The notes beneath the pieces are model-generated. The model did not search any database. It had not been told where the DNA came from and worked only from the letters and a program-made list of their open reading frames with translations. From contig NZ_JAUCMN010000002.1 in assembly GCF_030363035.1 (NCBI RefSeq), positions 434,001 through 498,000 on the forward strand: a stretch of DNA of 64,000 nucleotides. The letters run 5' to 3'. The position numbers and the translations under genes are program-made. Origin of the DNA: Curtobacterium caseinilyticum. Lineage in GTDB: Bacteria > Actinomycetota > Actinomycetes > Actinomycetales > Microbacteriaceae. Shown here piece by piece: positions 51,487 through 63,696 of this stretch; within the stretch, counting starts at the first letter, position 1; the number at the start of each line of letters is the position of its first letter.

Positions 51487-54477
51487 GTGGTCACCGCCCT
51501 GTATCGCCGTTACCGGCCCGAGAACTTCGCCGAGCTGATCGGTCAGTCGCAGGTCACCGACCCGCTGCGGACCGCACTGCGGACGAACCGCGTCAACCAC
51601 GCCTACCTCTTCAGCGGCCCGCGCGGCTGCGGCAAGACGACGTCCGCCCGCATCCTGGCGCGCTGCCTCAACTGCGCCCAGGGGCCGACGGACACGCCGT
51701 GCGGTGTCTGCCCGAGCTGCGTCGAGCTCGCACGCGGCGGGGGCGGGTCGCTCGACGTCATCGAGATCGACGCCGCGAGCCACAACGGCGTGGACGACGC
51801 GCGCGACCTCCGCGACCGCGCCGTGTTCGCCCCGGCGCGCGACCGCTACAAGATCTTCATCCTCGACGAGGCGCACATGGTGACGCCGCAGGGCTTCAAC
51901 GCGCTGCTCAAGCTGGTCGAGGAACCGCCGGAGCACGTCAAGTTCATCTTCGCGACCACCGAGCCGGAGAAGGTCATCGGCACCATCCGGTCGCGGACCC
52001 ACCACTACCCGTTCCGCCTGGTCCCGCCGGCGACCATGCTCGAGTACGTCGAGCAGCTGTGTGCGCAGGAGTCGGTCTCGGTCGCGCCGGGCGTCCTCCC
52101 GCTCGTGGTCCGGGCGGGCGGCGGGTCGGTCCGTGACACCCTGTCGCTGCTCGACCAGCTCATGGCCGGCAGCGAGGACGGCGCCATCGCCTACGAGCGA
52201 GCCGTCGCGCTGCTCGGGTACACCGACGCCGCGCTCCTGGACGACGTCGTCGACGCGCTCGCCGTTGCCGACCCGGCGTCCGCCTTCGCCGCGATCGACC
52301 GTGTCGTGCAGACCGGGCAGGACCCGCGTCGCTTCGTCGAGGACCTGCTCGAGCGGCTGCGCGACCTCATCGTGGTCGCGGCCACGAACGAGAGCGCCGC
52401 CGCGGTCCTGCGCGGGGTGTCGCCGGAGGAACTCGACACCATGTCACGCCAGGCGGGCGTGTTCGGGGCCACCGCGCTCTCGCGGTCGGCCGACATCGCG
52501 AACCGGGCGCTGACCGAGATGACCGGCGCGACCTCGCCCCGGTTGCACCTCGAACTGATGACCGCGCGGATGCTCGTGCCGGAAGCCGACGACACGCAGC
52601 GGGGCGCCCTGGCGCGGGTCGAGCGACTCGAGCGCCGGGTCGGCGTCGGCGAGGTCGGCGGGCACGAGTCCGCGCAGGCACCCGGCGCGACGGCGGGATC
52701 GTCCTCGCGTCCTGCTGCCGCGCCGCAGTCCGCCCCGGTCCCGGCGCGCACGGCGGCCCCGACGTCTGCCGCTCCCGCGGCGTCGGCCCCGGCGCCGTCC
52801 GCCACCGCTCCCGGGGGCCCGACACCCGACGCCGAGCCGCGCGACCCGGGTGCCGCGGTCCGTGACGCCGCGGCGTCCTGGGCGGCCGTCGCTCCGGGTG
52901 CGGCGCCGGCGCCGGGAACGACGCAGGCACCTGACCAGACGCGCGCAGCCGACCAGACGCGTGCAGCCGACCAGTCGCAGCCAGCCGGTACGGCGCAGGC
53001 CCCGGCGAACGAGACGTCGACCACCGCTCGCTCGGTGGCGGAGGGCGCCGCGGCTGCCGACGCGCACGACCCCTCCGGGACCGCGAACGGGTCCTCCACC
53101 GGGCAGGGCACCGCGGTCGGCGACGAGCCCGTCGTGCGTCCCGAGACCACGGTCGGGTTCCAGCAGATGCGGGACGCCTGGCCGCAGGTCGTCGAGCACG
53201 TGCAGCGAGCCCGGCGCTCGGCGTGGTCCGTCGTGGTCACGGCGCAGGTGACGGCCCTCCGCGAGGACGTGCTCACCCTGACCTTCCCGAGCCAGCAGGA
53301 CGTCGCCTCCTTCAAGGAGATGTCCGACCCGTCCACGAGCGTGAGCGAGCTGCTCCGGTCCGCGATCATCGACGTGCTCGGTCTGCGCGTGAAGTTCGTC
53401 GCGCGCGGACCCGGGCAGCAGCGGCAGACGGGCGGTCCTGCCTCGTCCGGACAGCGTCCGACCGATCAGCAGCCGTCCGATCAGCGTCCGTCCGACCAGC
53501 GCCCGACCGATCAGCAGCCGTCCGGTGCACCGGTGCCGCGCTCGACCGAGCCGCAGCGGACGCAGCAGCAGCCGACGCAGCAGCAGGCGCCCGACGAGCA
53601 GGAGACCCCGCAGCGCACGGCTGCTCGGCAGCAGGCGACCGCTCCGCAGCAGGCCGCTGCACCGCAGCAGGCGTCCACTCCGCAGCAGGCGCCTGCCCCG
53701 CAGGCCGTGCAGCGACAGCCGAGCCAGTCGGCACCGCAGCAGTCGGCAGAGCAGCCGCCGGCACCGCGCCAGCCGGCGCAGCAGCAGCCGGCGCAGCAGC
53801 GGCCGGCACCGCAGCAGCAGCAGCAGACCGCGCCGGAGTCGACCGGCCCGGTCACCGACTGGGTGGTCGCTGCCATCCCCGCCACCGATCCCACCGCGAG
53901 CGCCCCGGCCGTGCACCGCGAGCCGGGATGGTCCGCCCCGTTCGGCACGACGGACACGGGGGAGCCCGTCGCTCCGGTGACGCCGGCGTCCGACCCCGCC
54001 GCCGACGCTGCCCTGGCGGCGCAGCTCCGGCCTGCCTCGGCCCTCGGCGGAACGTCAGCGCGGCCGCAGCCGGTCGCTCGGCCCGTCGACCCGGCACCGG
54101 AGGAGACGTCCCCCACGACCCCGACCGGCTCCGCGACGGCCCCGGCGACGACGGGCGGTCCGGACGTCCCGGTCGACGACTACCCCCTCGACGACGACCC
54201 GTACGACGACGGAGCGCCGTTCCCCGACCCGGGCGCCGTGCCGGCGGCACCGCCGCGGTCCTCCTCGCAGCAGCAGACCGCACCCCGGCAGGCGGCCCCG
54301 AGCCAGGCACCCGCCCCGGCGCACCAGCAGGCGCAGCCCGCCCCGGCCCCGCAGCGTTCCGCACCGTCCCAGGTGCGCCGCACCCCCGTGGCCGGCCGGT
54401 ACGGCGAGGCGGTCGTCCGTGAGATCCTCGGTGCCCAGTTCATCGAGGAGACCGCTCTGCACGAGGAAGGCGCCTGA
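51487..54477 (+). CDS. dnaX: DNA polymerase III subunit gamma and tau
   Basis: 996 aa. The clamp-loader ATPase occupies residues 1-~370: [14 protein letters not shown], Walker [16 protein letters not shown], a C4 zinc site ([19 protein letters not shown]), Walker [11 protein letters not shown] and the sensor-1 region [18 protein letters not shown] ~55-residue folded segment near 550-615 ([20 protein letters not shown]) matches the tau domain. The rest, about 500 residues, is Pro/Gln/Ala-rich and disordered ([17 protein letters not shown] repeats). No A-rich slippery site for a gamma frameshift was found. GTG 51487 has TACCCT (51475-51480) 6 nt upstream and no Shine-Dalgarno. recR overlaps by one base (TGATG). 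Confidence 0.97.
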   Translation: MVTALYRRYRPENFAELIGQSQVTDPLRTALRTNRVNHAYLFSGPRGCGKTTSARILARCLNCAQGPTDTPCGVCPSCVELARGGGGSLDVIEIDAASHNGVDDARDLRDRAVFAPARDRYKIFILDEAHMVTPQGFNALLKLVEEPPEHVKFIFATTEPEKVIGTIRSRTHHYPFRLVPPATMLEYVEQLCAQESVSVAPGVLPLVVRAGGGSVRDTLSLLDQLMAGSEDGAIAYERAVALLGYTDAALLDDVVDALAVADPASAFAAIDRVVQTGQDPRRFVEDLLERLRDLIVVAATNESAAAVLRGVSPEELDTMSRQAGVFGATALSRSADIANRALTEMTGATSPRLHLELMTARMLVPEADDTQRGALARVERLERRVGVGEVGGHESAQAPGATAGSSSRPAAAPQSAPVPARTAAPTSAAPAASAPAPSATAPGGPTPDAEPRDPGAAVRDAAASWAAVAPGAAPAPGTTQAPDQTRAADQTRAADQSQPAGTAQAPANETSTTARSVAEGAAAADAHDPSGTANGSSTGQGTAVGDEPVVRPETTVGFQQMRDAWPQVVEHVQRARRSAWSVVVTAQVTALREDVLTLTFPSQQDVASFKEMSDPSTSVSELLRSAIIDVLGLRVKFVARGPGQQRQTGGPASSGQRPTDQQPSDQRPSDQRPTDQQPSGAPVPRSTEPQRTQQQPTQQQAPDEQETPQRTAARQQATAPQQAAAPQQASTPQQAPAPQAVQRQPSQSAPQQSAEQPPAPRQPAQQQPAQQRPAPQQQQQTAPESTGPVTDWVVAAIPATDPTASAPAVHREPGWSAPFGTTDTGEPVAPVTPASDPAADAALAAQLRPASALGGTSARPQPVARPVDPAPEETSPTTPTGSATAPATTGGPDVPVDDYPLDDDPYDDGAPFPDPGAVPAAPPRSSSQQQTAPRQAAPSQAPAPAHQQAQPAPAPQRSAPSQVRRTPVAGRYGEAVVREILGAQFIEETALHEEGA

Positions 54478-55076
54478 TGTACGACGGCATCGTCCAGGAC
54501 CTGATCGACGAGTTCGGCCGCCTGCCCGGCATCGGCCCGAAGTCGGCGCAGCGCATCGCGTTCCACATCCTGCAGACCGAGTCGTTCGACCCCGCACGGC
54601 TGTCCGAGCTCCTGGCCGAGGTCAAGGAGAAGGTCCGGTTCTGCGAGGTCTGCGGCAACGTCACCGAGCACGTGCGGTGCAGCATCTGCCGCGATCCCCG
54701 CCGCTCGCCGAGCGTCATCTGTGTCGTGGAGGAGGCGAAGGACGTCGCCGCGATCGAGCGCACCCGCGAGTTCCGCGGGCTCTACCACGTGCTCGGCGGC
54801 GCGATCAGTCCGATCGACGGCGTCGGCCCGGACGACCTGCGCATCCAGCAGCTCATGACGCGCCTGGCCGACGGCACCGTCGACGAGGTCATCATCGCGA
54901 CCGACCCGAACCTCGAGGGCGAGGCGACCGCGACGTACCTGAGCCGTCTGCTCGTGCCGATGGGCATCCGGACCACGCGCCTCGCGTCCGGGCTGCCGGT
55001 CGGCGGCGACCTGGAGTACGCGGACGAGGTCACGCTCGGACGGGCCTTCGAGGGCCGTCGCGTCGTCGGGAACTGA
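54477..55076 (+). CDS. recR: recombination mediator protein RecR
   Basis: 199 aa, the usual length. It has an HhH-like N-terminus ([19 protein letters not shown]), the C4 zinc finger [16 protein letters not shown] and a Toprim domain ([33 protein letters not shown]). RecR with RecO loads RecA at gaps. ATG 54477 overlaps the dnaX stop (TGATG), so translation is coupled. A YbaB/EbfC gene, usual between dnaX and recR in many bacteria, is missing here. A hairpin (55091-55127) follows. Confidence 0.97.
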   Translation: MYDGIVQDLIDEFGRLPGIGPKSAQRIAFHILQTESFDPARLSELLAEVKEKVRFCEVCGNVTEHVRCSICRDPRRSPSVICVVEEAKDVAAIERTREFRGLYHVLGGAISPIDGVGPDDLRIQQLMTRLADGTVDEVIIATDPNLEGEATATYLSRLLVPMGIRTTRLASGLPVGGDLEYADEVTLGRAFEGRRVVGN

Positions 55077-55090
55077 GACCGTCCCGCGCA

Positions 55091-55127
55091 GGATCGTTGC
55101 GTCGCCGCCCGCTCGCACGCAACATCC
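55091..55127 (+). terminator. hairpin after recR
   Basis: GGATCGTTGCGT pairs with ACGCAACATCC with one bulge (55091-55102, 55117-55127). It may terminate dnaX-recR transcripts. The TACGAT box at 55141-55146 just after it is a candidate promoter of lysC. Confidence 0.55.
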
Positions 55128-55197
55128 GCGGAACACCCTCTACGATTGTCAGACCGCGCGATCGTCGCGGAACCGTCGTCCCCGGGAGTACCAGCCA

Positions 55198-57565
<2,368 letters not shown>

Positions 57566-57612
57566 CGAGCAGCGGTCGCCCGGCGCCCGACGGGTCCGAG
57601 GCGACCGGCGTG

Positions 57613-57656
57613 CGGACGGGAGGCCCGTGGCGACACCGCCACGGGCCTCCCGTCCG
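57613..57656 (+). terminator. terminator after asd
   Basis: Perfect 20-bp stem (57613-57632 with 57637-57656, CGGACGGGAGGCCCGTGGCG) around ACAC. It shares the CGGACGGGAGGC core with the terminators at 31272 and 51310. No U-tract. Confidence 0.85.
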
Positions 57657-57697
57657 TCGGTGCCCACCCTGTCAGCGCGCGCTTGTAGGATCGACGG

Positions 57698-59185
57698 GTG
57701 GCAGTGAAGCAGGTGGACCCGATCGACGTCGTCCTGGTCGGGGGAGGGATCATGAGCGCCACGCTCGGCGCCATCCTCCACCGCCTCGAGCCGACCTGGA
57801 AGATCCGCGTGTACGAGCGGCTCGGGTCGGTCGCGCAGGAGTCGTCGAACCCCTGGAACAACGCCGGGACCGGTCACTCCGCGCTCTGCGAGCTGAACTA
57901 CACGCCGGAGATGCCCGACGGCCGCGTCGACATCGCCAAGGCGGTCACCGTCAACGAGCAGTTCCAGGTCTCGCGGCAGTTCTGGGCCCACCTGGTCGAG
58001 ACGGGGGCGCTGCCGCAGCCGTCGAACTTCATCAACCCCACCCCGCACATCTCGTTCGTGTGGGGCGCGGACAACGTCGAGTACATGCGTAAGCGGTACG
58101 AGGCGCTCAAGAACCACCCGCTCTTCGCGGGCATCGAGTTCTCGGACGACCCTGCGCAGATCCGGAAGTGGGCACCGGCGCTCGTGCCGGGCCGCAAGAA
58201 GGACCAGCCGATCGCCGCGACGTACTCGGCAGCCGGGTCCGACGTCGACTTCGGTTCGCTCACGCGGCAGTTGTTCGACGAGCTGGAGATCGCCGGTGTC
58301 GAGTTCGAACCGTCGCACCAGGTGGGGAAGATCACCCGCTCGAAGGTCTCCGAGGGCTGGGTCCTCGACGTCCGGAACGAGGTCGGCAGGTCCACGCAGC
58401 GCATCGCGGCGAAGTTCGTCTTCGTCGGTGCCGGCGGCGGTGCGCTGCACCTGCTGCAGAAGTCGGGCATCCCGGAGATCCGCGGCTACGGCGGCTTCCC
58501 GGTGTCGGGCGAGTTCCTGCGCACCGACGAGCCCGAGGTCGTGCAGAAGCACGCGGCGAAGGTCTACGGCAAGGCCAGCGTCGGCGCCCCGCCGATGTCC
58601 GTGCCGCACCTCGACACCCGCATCGTCGACGGCAAGGCTTCGCTCATGTTCGGTCCGTACGCCGGGTTCAGTCCGAAGTTCCTCAAGCAGGGCTCGGTCC
58701 TCGACCTGTTCCGCTCGATCCGTCCGCACAACCTGCGGCCGATGCTGAGCGTCGCGTTCTCGAACTTCGACCTGGTCCGCTACCTGGTCGGGCAGCTCCT
58801 CGCGTCGAAGCAGACGAAGTTCGACGCGCTGCGCGACTTCATGCCGACCGCGGAGCCGGAGAACTGGCACCGCATCACGGCGGGGCAACGTGTGCAGGTC
58901 ATCAAGCCGGACCCGGAGAAGGGCGGGGTGCTGCAGTTCGGTACCGAGGTCATCACCTCGGCCGACGGGTCGATCGCCGGCCTGCTCGGTGCGAGCCCGG
59001 GTGCGTCCACGGCCGTGCCGATCATGTTGACGATGCTGCAGCGGTGCTTCCCGGACCGGTGGGACGGCTGGGCGCCGATGGTCCGCACGATGGTGCCCAC
59101 CTACGGCAAGGACCTCGGGTCGGACCCGGAGCTGGCGGACCGGACGCTGGAGCACACCGCAGCGGTGCTCGGCCTCCACCACTGA
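57698..59185 (+). CDS. mqo: malate:quinone oxidoreductase
   Basis: 495 aa. The FAD-binding start VVLVGGGIMSATLGAIL, WNNAGTGHSALCELNYTP, FGSLTRQLFDELE and the C-terminal LLGASPGASTAVPIML are typical of Mqo. It is a peripheral membrane enzyme that oxidises malate to oxaloacetate and passes electrons to menaquinone, a main TCA-cycle malate enzyme in actinobacteria. GTG 57698 has TAGGAT (57686-57691) 6 nt upstream and no Shine-Dalgarno. It has its own transcript and ends 22 nt before the LexA-controlled promoter. Confidence 0.96.
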   Translation: MAVKQVDPIDVVLVGGGIMSATLGAILHRLEPTWKIRVYERLGSVAQESSNPWNNAGTGHSALCELNYTPEMPDGRVDIAKAVTVNEQFQVSRQFWAHLVETGALPQPSNFINPTPHISFVWGADNVEYMRKRYEALKNHPLFAGIEFSDDPAQIRKWAPALVPGRKKDQPIAATYSAAGSDVDFGSLTRQLFDELEIAGVEFEPSHQVGKITRSKVSEGWVLDVRNEVGRSTQRIAAKFVFVGAGGGALHLLQKSGIPEIRGYGGFPVSGEFLRTDEPEVVQKHAAKVYGKASVGAPPMSVPHLDTRIVDGKASLMFGPYAGFSPKFLKQGSVLDLFRSIRPHNLRPMLSVAFSNFDLVRYLVGQLLASKQTKFDALRDFMPTAEPENWHRITAGQRVQVIKPDPEKGGVLQFGTEVITSADGSIAGLLGASPGASTAVPIMLTMLQRCFPDRWDGWAPMVRTMVPTYGKDLGSDPELADRTLEHTAAVLGLHH

Positions 59186-59196
59186 CCGGGTCCCGC

Positions 59197-59225
59197 TTGC
59201 ACGTCGTTCGAACATGTGTTCGAAT
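59197..59225 (+). promoter_or_regulatory. SOS (LexA) box overlapping the promoter of the radical SAM gene
   Basis: TTGCAC (59197-59202), a 17-bp spacer and TCGAAT (59220-59225) make a promoter whose start point is the GTG at 59232. The spacer and -10 box contain the 18-bp palindrome TTCGAACA-TG-TGTTCGAA (59207-59224), with the Gram-positive LexA consensus CGAAC-N4-GTTCG as CGAACATGTGTTCG. A bound LexA would cover the -10 box and block transcription. Confidence 0.85.
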
Positions 59226-59231
59226 GGCATC

Positions 59232-60431
59232 GTGCGGTGGAGTGGACAGGCGATCGACGCGGAGCGTGGGGACGCGCTCCCGGGCCTCGAGTCGAACAGC
59301 GGGCTCGTCCGGAGCGTCACCACGCCGGAGTTCGCAGGTGTGACCTTCCACGAGGTCCTCGCGAAGAGCGCGCTGAACCGCGTCCCCGCGGCGGACGGCA
59401 GCGGCACGTACGGCTGGACCATCAACCCGTACCGCGGGTGCAGTCACGCGTGCGTGTACTGCTTCGCACGGCCCACCCACACCTACCTCGAGTTCGACGG
59501 CGGCGCGGACTTCGACCAGCAGATCGTGGTGAAGACCAACGTGGCCGACGTCCTGCGCCGCGAGCTCCGGCGTCCGAGCTGGGACCGGCACCCGGTCGCC
59601 CTCGGCACGAACACCGACCCGTACCAGCGGGCGGAGGGCCGGTACCGGTTGATGCCGGGCGTGATCCGGGCCCTGGCGGAGTCGGGGACGCCGTTCAGCA
59701 TCCTGACGAAGGGCACCCTGCTCCGGCGCGACCTGCCGCTCATGGTCGAGGCGGCACGGTCGGTGCCGGTCGACCTCGCCATGTCCATCGCGGTGTACGA
59801 CGACGCCCTGCAGCAGCAGGTGGAACCGGGGACGCCCACGACCGCCGCGCGTCTGGCGACCGTGCGGGCCATCCGCGACGCCGGGCTCGAGTGCTCCGTC
59901 TTCCTGATGCCCGTCCTGCCGTTCATCACCGACACCCGCGCCCACCTCGACGACGCGATCGGGCGCGCGGCCGAGGCGGGCGCGTCGAGCGTGATGTACT
60001 CGGCGCTCCACCTGCGGCCGGGCGTCAAGCCGTGGTGGTACTCCTGGCTCGGGGCGACCCGGCCCGACCTGGTCGCCCGGTACCGGTCGATGTACCTCGA
60101 CAACACCTACGCCCCGACGGACTACCGGCGGTGGCTCGCGGAGCGCGTCCGGCCGATCCTCCGTGCCCACGGCCTCGGGTTGGGCCGGGTCGACCCGACG
60201 ACGGGCTCGATGGGGTTCAGTGACCGGCAGGCGCACCTCGTACCGACCGCGCCCGACAGCCCCGCTCCGGGCGCACGCACGGGCATCTCGAACGGGTACC
60301 GAGTGCCCGTGTCGCTCGAGGAGCAGTCCCGGCCGACGTCGTCGCCCCTGAAGCGAGCCGACCCCGGGTGGGCCCGCAGGACGGCGAGGGCCGGCGTCGG
60401 CAGCGACGCCGCGGAGCCGACACTGTTCTGA
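59232..60431 (+). CDS. Rv2578c-type radical SAM protein
   Basis: 399 aa. The cluster motif CSHACVYC (CX3CX2C) follows INPYRGC, and ALGTNTDPYQ, FSILTKGTLLRRD and GLECSVFLMPVLPFITDT are further radical SAM elements like those of spore photoproduct lyase relatives and Rv2578c-type proteins. It should cleave SAM reductively; the substrate is unknown. GTG 59232 (RWSGQAID) is preferred to ATG 59214 because the latter lies inside the SOS box, and TCGAAT ends 6 nt before GTG (leaderless). The C-terminal ~50 residues are basic and Pro-rich. The LexA box suggests DNA-repair-related function, e.g. repair of damaged bases; this is an inference. Confidence 0.88.
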   Translation: MRWSGQAIDAERGDALPGLESNSGLVRSVTTPEFAGVTFHEVLAKSALNRVPAADGSGTYGWTINPYRGCSHACVYCFARPTHTYLEFDGGADFDQQIVVKTNVADVLRRELRRPSWDRHPVALGTNTDPYQRAEGRYRLMPGVIRALAESGTPFSILTKGTLLRRDLPLMVEAARSVPVDLAMSIAVYDDALQQQVEPGTPTTAARLATVRAIRDAGLECSVFLMPVLPFITDTRAHLDDAIGRAAEAGASSVMYSALHLRPGVKPWWYSWLGATRPDLVARYRSMYLDNTYAPTDYRRWLAERVRPILRAHGLGLGRVDPTTGSMGFSDRQAHLVPTAPDSPAPGARTGISNGYRVPVSLEEQSRPTSSPLKRADPGWARRTARAGVGSDAAEPTLF

Positions 60432-60588
60432 GGAGCATCCGGCTTCCGCGTTCGGGGGACACCTCGTGTCGGTGATCGGCGGTAACATCGTCCAGGTCGC
60501 CGGATCGCGCCTGATCCGGGGTACACCTCCGTTCCGCAGGCGGTCGTGACGGCCGGCGACGGACGACTCCCGGAAGGACTCTCGACCC

Positions 60589-61833
60589 GTGCTCGGCATC
60601 CCCACGCACCTCGCTCCGCGAGTGAACGCGTGGTCGACGGTGCGCGCCTTCCACGCCGCGGCCGTCGGGTCGGTCGTCGCCGCGGCGGTGACGCTGCTGC
60701 TGTACCGGCTCGCCGAACCGGACGTCCGGGTCGCCGGCGCCGTGCTCGCCCTGCTGCCGATGCTCGCGATGATCGGCGTGCACGTGCAGTTCGGCACGTG
60801 GCGGTCGGCCGTCGCGTTCCTGCTCACCGGCGGGGCCTGCACGTGGTGGTTCACGACGATCGTGCAGCGCGAGGTGCCCGCGGGTTGGGTCACGAGCTAC
60901 CTGCTCTCGCTCGCGGTGATCCCGCTCGTGCTCGTCGGCGGTGCCGGGGCGGTCGCGGGTCGGGTCGTGCTCTGGTCGATCGGCGGCTTCCTGGTCGGCC
61001 GGTCCGCCACGTCGATCGCGGTCCTGCAGGCGGGCGGACCACCGCGTCCGCTCGTCCTGGCCTGGATCACCCTCGGGTTCGTCGTCGCACTCGTGCTCTT
61101 CACCAGCCGGAACACCGCACGCTCGGAGCGGGTGCAGCCGGAGTTGCTGCGGTCCGCGCGCGAGGAGCACGTCTCCGCCTACCGCGCCGGGGTCGAGGCC
61201 GAGGCCGCCGCGATCCTGCACGACACCGTCCTCAACCACCTCGGAGCGATCTCGCTGGCACCGGACGGCCCGATGGACCCACAGCTCGCCCGGACCGTCG
61301 AGGCCGACGTCGCGATGCTCACCGGCAAGCAGTGGCTCGGGGCGAGCGACCCGGCCGACGAGCCGGAGTCGGGCGCGGCCGCCGCCGCGTTCGAGGCCAT
61401 GGTCGACGAACACCGGGCCGAGGGGCTCCGGGTCGCCGTCACCGGCGACCCGTCAGCGTTGTCCCGGCTCGACGCGACCGGGGCGACGGCGTTGCTCCGG
61501 GCGGTCGGGCAGTGCCTGGCCAACGTCCGGAAGCACGCGGGCACGGACGCGGCCGAGGTGAGCGTGTTCGACGACGGGGCCTCGTGCACCGTCATGGTGG
61601 TCGACGACGGCCGGGGGTTCGACGAGCAGGAGACCGGCGCCGACCGGATGGGGCTCCGCGGCTCCGTCCGCGAACGCATCGCCCGGGTCGGCGGTGACGT
61701 CCAGGTGTGGTCGTCGCCGGGCTCCGGCACGAGCGTCATGATGACCGTGCCGTACGCGCCGGTCGACGCCCGCGCCGACGACACCGGCGCCTACGCCGTG
61801 ACGGGGGAGTCGGACCGGGGAGCAGCCCGGTGA
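60589..61833 (+). CDS. NarL-type membrane histidine kinase
   Basis: 414 aa. Five to six membrane helices occupy residues ~20-170. The phospho-acceptor His211 lies in ILHDTVLNHL, a HisKA_3-like motif. A C-terminal ATPase domain follows (CLANVRKHAGTDAAEVSV for the N-box, VVDDGRGFDEQETGADRMGL for G1/F). It fits the kinases that pair with LuxR-type regulators. GTG 60589 has GGAAGGAC upstream at 12 nt. The inverted repeat CCGGATC-GCGCCT-GATCCGG (60500-60519) lies in the preceding gap. It overlaps the next gene by GTGA, and the regulator gene follows. Confidence 0.85.
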   Translation: MLGIPTHLAPRVNAWSTVRAFHAAAVGSVVAAAVTLLLYRLAEPDVRVAGAVLALLPMLAMIGVHVQFGTWRSAVAFLLTGGACTWWFTTIVQREVPAGWVTSYLLSLAVIPLVLVGGAGAVAGRVVLWSIGGFLVGRSATSIAVLQAGGPPRPLVLAWITLGFVVALVLFTSRNTARSERVQPELLRSAREEHVSAYRAGVEAEAAAILHDTVLNHLGAISLAPDGPMDPQLARTVEADVAMLTGKQWLGASDPADEPESGAAAAAFEAMVDEHRAEGLRVAVTGDPSALSRLDATGATALLRAVGQCLANVRKHAGTDAAEVSVFDDGASCTVMVVDDGRGFDEQETGADRMGLRGSVRERIARVGGDVQVWSSPGSGTSVMMTVPYAPVDARADDTGAYAVTGESDRGAAR

Positions 61834-63008
61834 GCCGTGTCGACGCCGTGCGCGCGGCGGCGAGGGGCTCGCGGACCGCGCAGCAGTACGACCCGCTCGG
61901 TGCGATGGGATCGCGGCCGCTCGCCGTGGTGCTCGGCGCGGCCGGGGTGCTCTGGGCCCTGCTCGTGTCCGTGTTCGACCGTGACGTGACCGGGAGCCCG
62001 ACGCTGAGTGCACTGACCGTGCTGCTCCTCGCCGCCTCCGGGGCCGTCGTCGTGACGGCGTCGTCCCCGTTCCGTGCCCCGTTCCCGCGCTGGGCGTTCG
62101 TGCTCCACGTCGGCCTGCTCGCGGCGGCGTCGGTGGCGAGCGTCGCCGCGCAGTGGGGTCCGGACCGCAGCGGTCTCAACGACTTCATGTGCCTGCTGAC
62201 CGCGACGGGCATCGTGGTGGTCGCGCCCTACCGCCCGTGGCGCGACCTGGCGGTCGGCGGTGCCGTGCTCGCCGCGGTGGACGGGACGGCCTTCGGCGTC
62301 GCGGCCGCGGTGTTCCCGCACCAGGTGCCGGTGGCGGTCGCGGCCTTCGTCGCCGCCGCGCCGACACTGGTGCTCGCGGGCGCGGCCGTGGTGTTCGCGT
62401 GGACGTTCGGCGGCCTGGCGGAGCGGGTGCAGATCCGTGCCGGGTCGTACTCGGTCGCACGCGCCGAGCGGGACGGGATCGCCGCGAGCGTGCAGCAGGA
62501 CCGGTCGGTGATCCTGGCCCGCGACGTCGCGCCGTTCTTCGCGGAGCTCCGCGACCGCGAGGTCGTCACCGATGCCGACCGCGCGCGTGCCCGCGCGATC
62601 GCCGACGGGATCCGCAGGGCGATGGTCGCCGACGCCGACCGGACGTGGTTCGAGTACGCCGTCGTGGTCGACGGTGGGCCGGCCGAGTCCGTCGACGACC
62701 CGGACGGCCTGATCGCGACCCTCGACGCGGATCAGCGCACCGTCGTCCGGACGTTCCTCCGGGCAGCCCTCGGTGCTGCGACCGTCGATCCCGCACGGTT
62801 CCACGCCACCGTTCGTCGAGCCGAGGAGCCGGGCGCGCCGGCGGGTCGCGTGAGCGTCCGGGTGGAGCTCGCCGTCGACGACTCCGACGTGGGCATCCAC
62901 CGCACCTTCGACCCCTACTTCGCGGTGCTCCGCGTGACCTTCCCCGACCTCGACGTCACCGTCCGACCATCGTCCCTCGCACTAAGGTTCTCCTATGACC
63001 AGCACTGA
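61830..63008 (+). CDS. membrane protein, partner of the histidine kinase (possibly degenerate kinase)
   Basis: 392 aa. Six or so membrane helices in residues ~30-215 are followed by a cytoplasmic domain with a coiled segment (RAERDGIAASVQQDRSVIL) and a region that mimics a kinase dimerisation/ATPase domain but lacks recognisable N and G boxes. I take it for a degenerate kinase or signal partner. GTG 61830 overlaps the kinase stop by GTGA, and the C-terminus overlaps the response regulator start by 14 nt, so it lies between the two signalling genes. No family name can be given. Confidence 0.65.
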   Translation: MSRVDAVRAAARGSRTAQQYDPLGAMGSRPLAVVLGAAGVLWALLVSVFDRDVTGSPTLSALTVLLLAASGAVVVTASSPFRAPFPRWAFVLHVGLLAAASVASVAAQWGPDRSGLNDFMCLLTATGIVVVAPYRPWRDLAVGGAVLAAVDGTAFGVAAAVFPHQVPVAVAAFVAAAPTLVLAGAAVVFAWTFGGLAERVQIRAGSYSVARAERDGIAASVQQDRSVILARDVAPFFAELRDREVVTDADRARARAIADGIRRAMVADADRTWFEYAVVVDGGPAESVDDPDGLIATLDADQRTVVRTFLRAALGAATVDPARFHATVRRAEEPGAPAGRVSVRVELAVDDSDVGIHRTFDPYFAVLRVTFPDLDVTVRPSSLALRFSYDQH

Positions 63009-63696
63009 CCCGACCCGGACCACGGAGGGCGTGCCCCCGCTCCCGCAGCCCGGAACCCGACGCGTGCGGCTGGCGATCCTCGACGACCACGAGGTGCTGC
63101 TCGACAGCCTGTCGAGCTGGATCGCCGTGAACGCCTTCGACTTCGACCTGGCCCTCACCGCGCACACGTGGCTCGAGATGGTGCACAGCGAGAACTTCCC
63201 GACGGACCTCGTGTTCCTCGACTTCCAGCTCAAGGAGCCGGTGTCGATCGAGGCCCGTGTGCGCACCTGCCGTGCCGCCGGAGCGAAGGTGATCGTGCTC
63301 TCGAGCGTCGACAGCCGCGAGTCCCGCGACCGTGCGCTGGCGGCCGGCGCCGCCGCCTTCCTGTCGAAGTCCCTGCCCATGCGCGAGGTCATGGACGTCG
63401 CACGCGAGGTCATGGGCGTCTCCCGCGAGACCCCGCCGCAGCGTGACTGGCGTCCGCTGCCGACCGGTGCGAACGCCCACCAGCGGCCGAAGCTCAGCGC
63501 GGGCGAGGAAGAGGCGCTCCGGCTGTACGTGTCCGGCTACTCGACGAACGAGGTCGCCGCGCAGATGAACGTGCAGTACGAGACCGCGAAGACGTACCTG
63601 CGCCGTGTGCGCGAGAAGTACAGCAAGGTCGGGCGTCCCGCCTCGAAGAAGTCGGACCTGATCCGCCGCGCCGCCGAGGACGGGTTCCTCGCGTAG
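62995..63696 (+). CDS. LuxR-family response regulator
   Basis: 233 aa. A receiver domain (RLAILDDHEVLLDSLSSWI, Asp76 in VFLDFQ, AAGAAAFLSKSLP) is followed by a LuxR-type helix-turn-helix (LSAGEEEALRLYVSGYSTN, AAQMNVQYETAKTYLRRVREKY). ATG 62995 has TAAGGT (62983-62988) 6 nt upstream inside the preceding gene, so it has its own leaderless promoter beside read-through from the kinase. The partner kinase is probably the one at 60589. The thymidine kinase gene overlaps its stop by one base (TAGTG). Confidence 0.9.
   Translation: MTSTDPTRTTEGVPPLPQPGTRRVRLAILDDHEVLLDSLSSWIAVNAFDFDLALTAHTWLEMVHSENFPTDLVFLDFQLKEPVSIEARVRTCRAAGAKVIVLSSVDSRESRDRALAAGAAAFLSKSLPMREVMDVAREVMGVSRETPPQRDWRPLPTGANAHQRPKLSAGEEEALRLYVSGYSTNEVAAQMNVQYETAKTYLRRVREKYSKVGRPASKKSDLIRRAAEDGFLA

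Noticed and set aside
51487-54477. Programmed frameshift in dnaX
   Set aside because: No A-rich heptamer with a downstream pseudoknot is visible at the end of the ATPase core.
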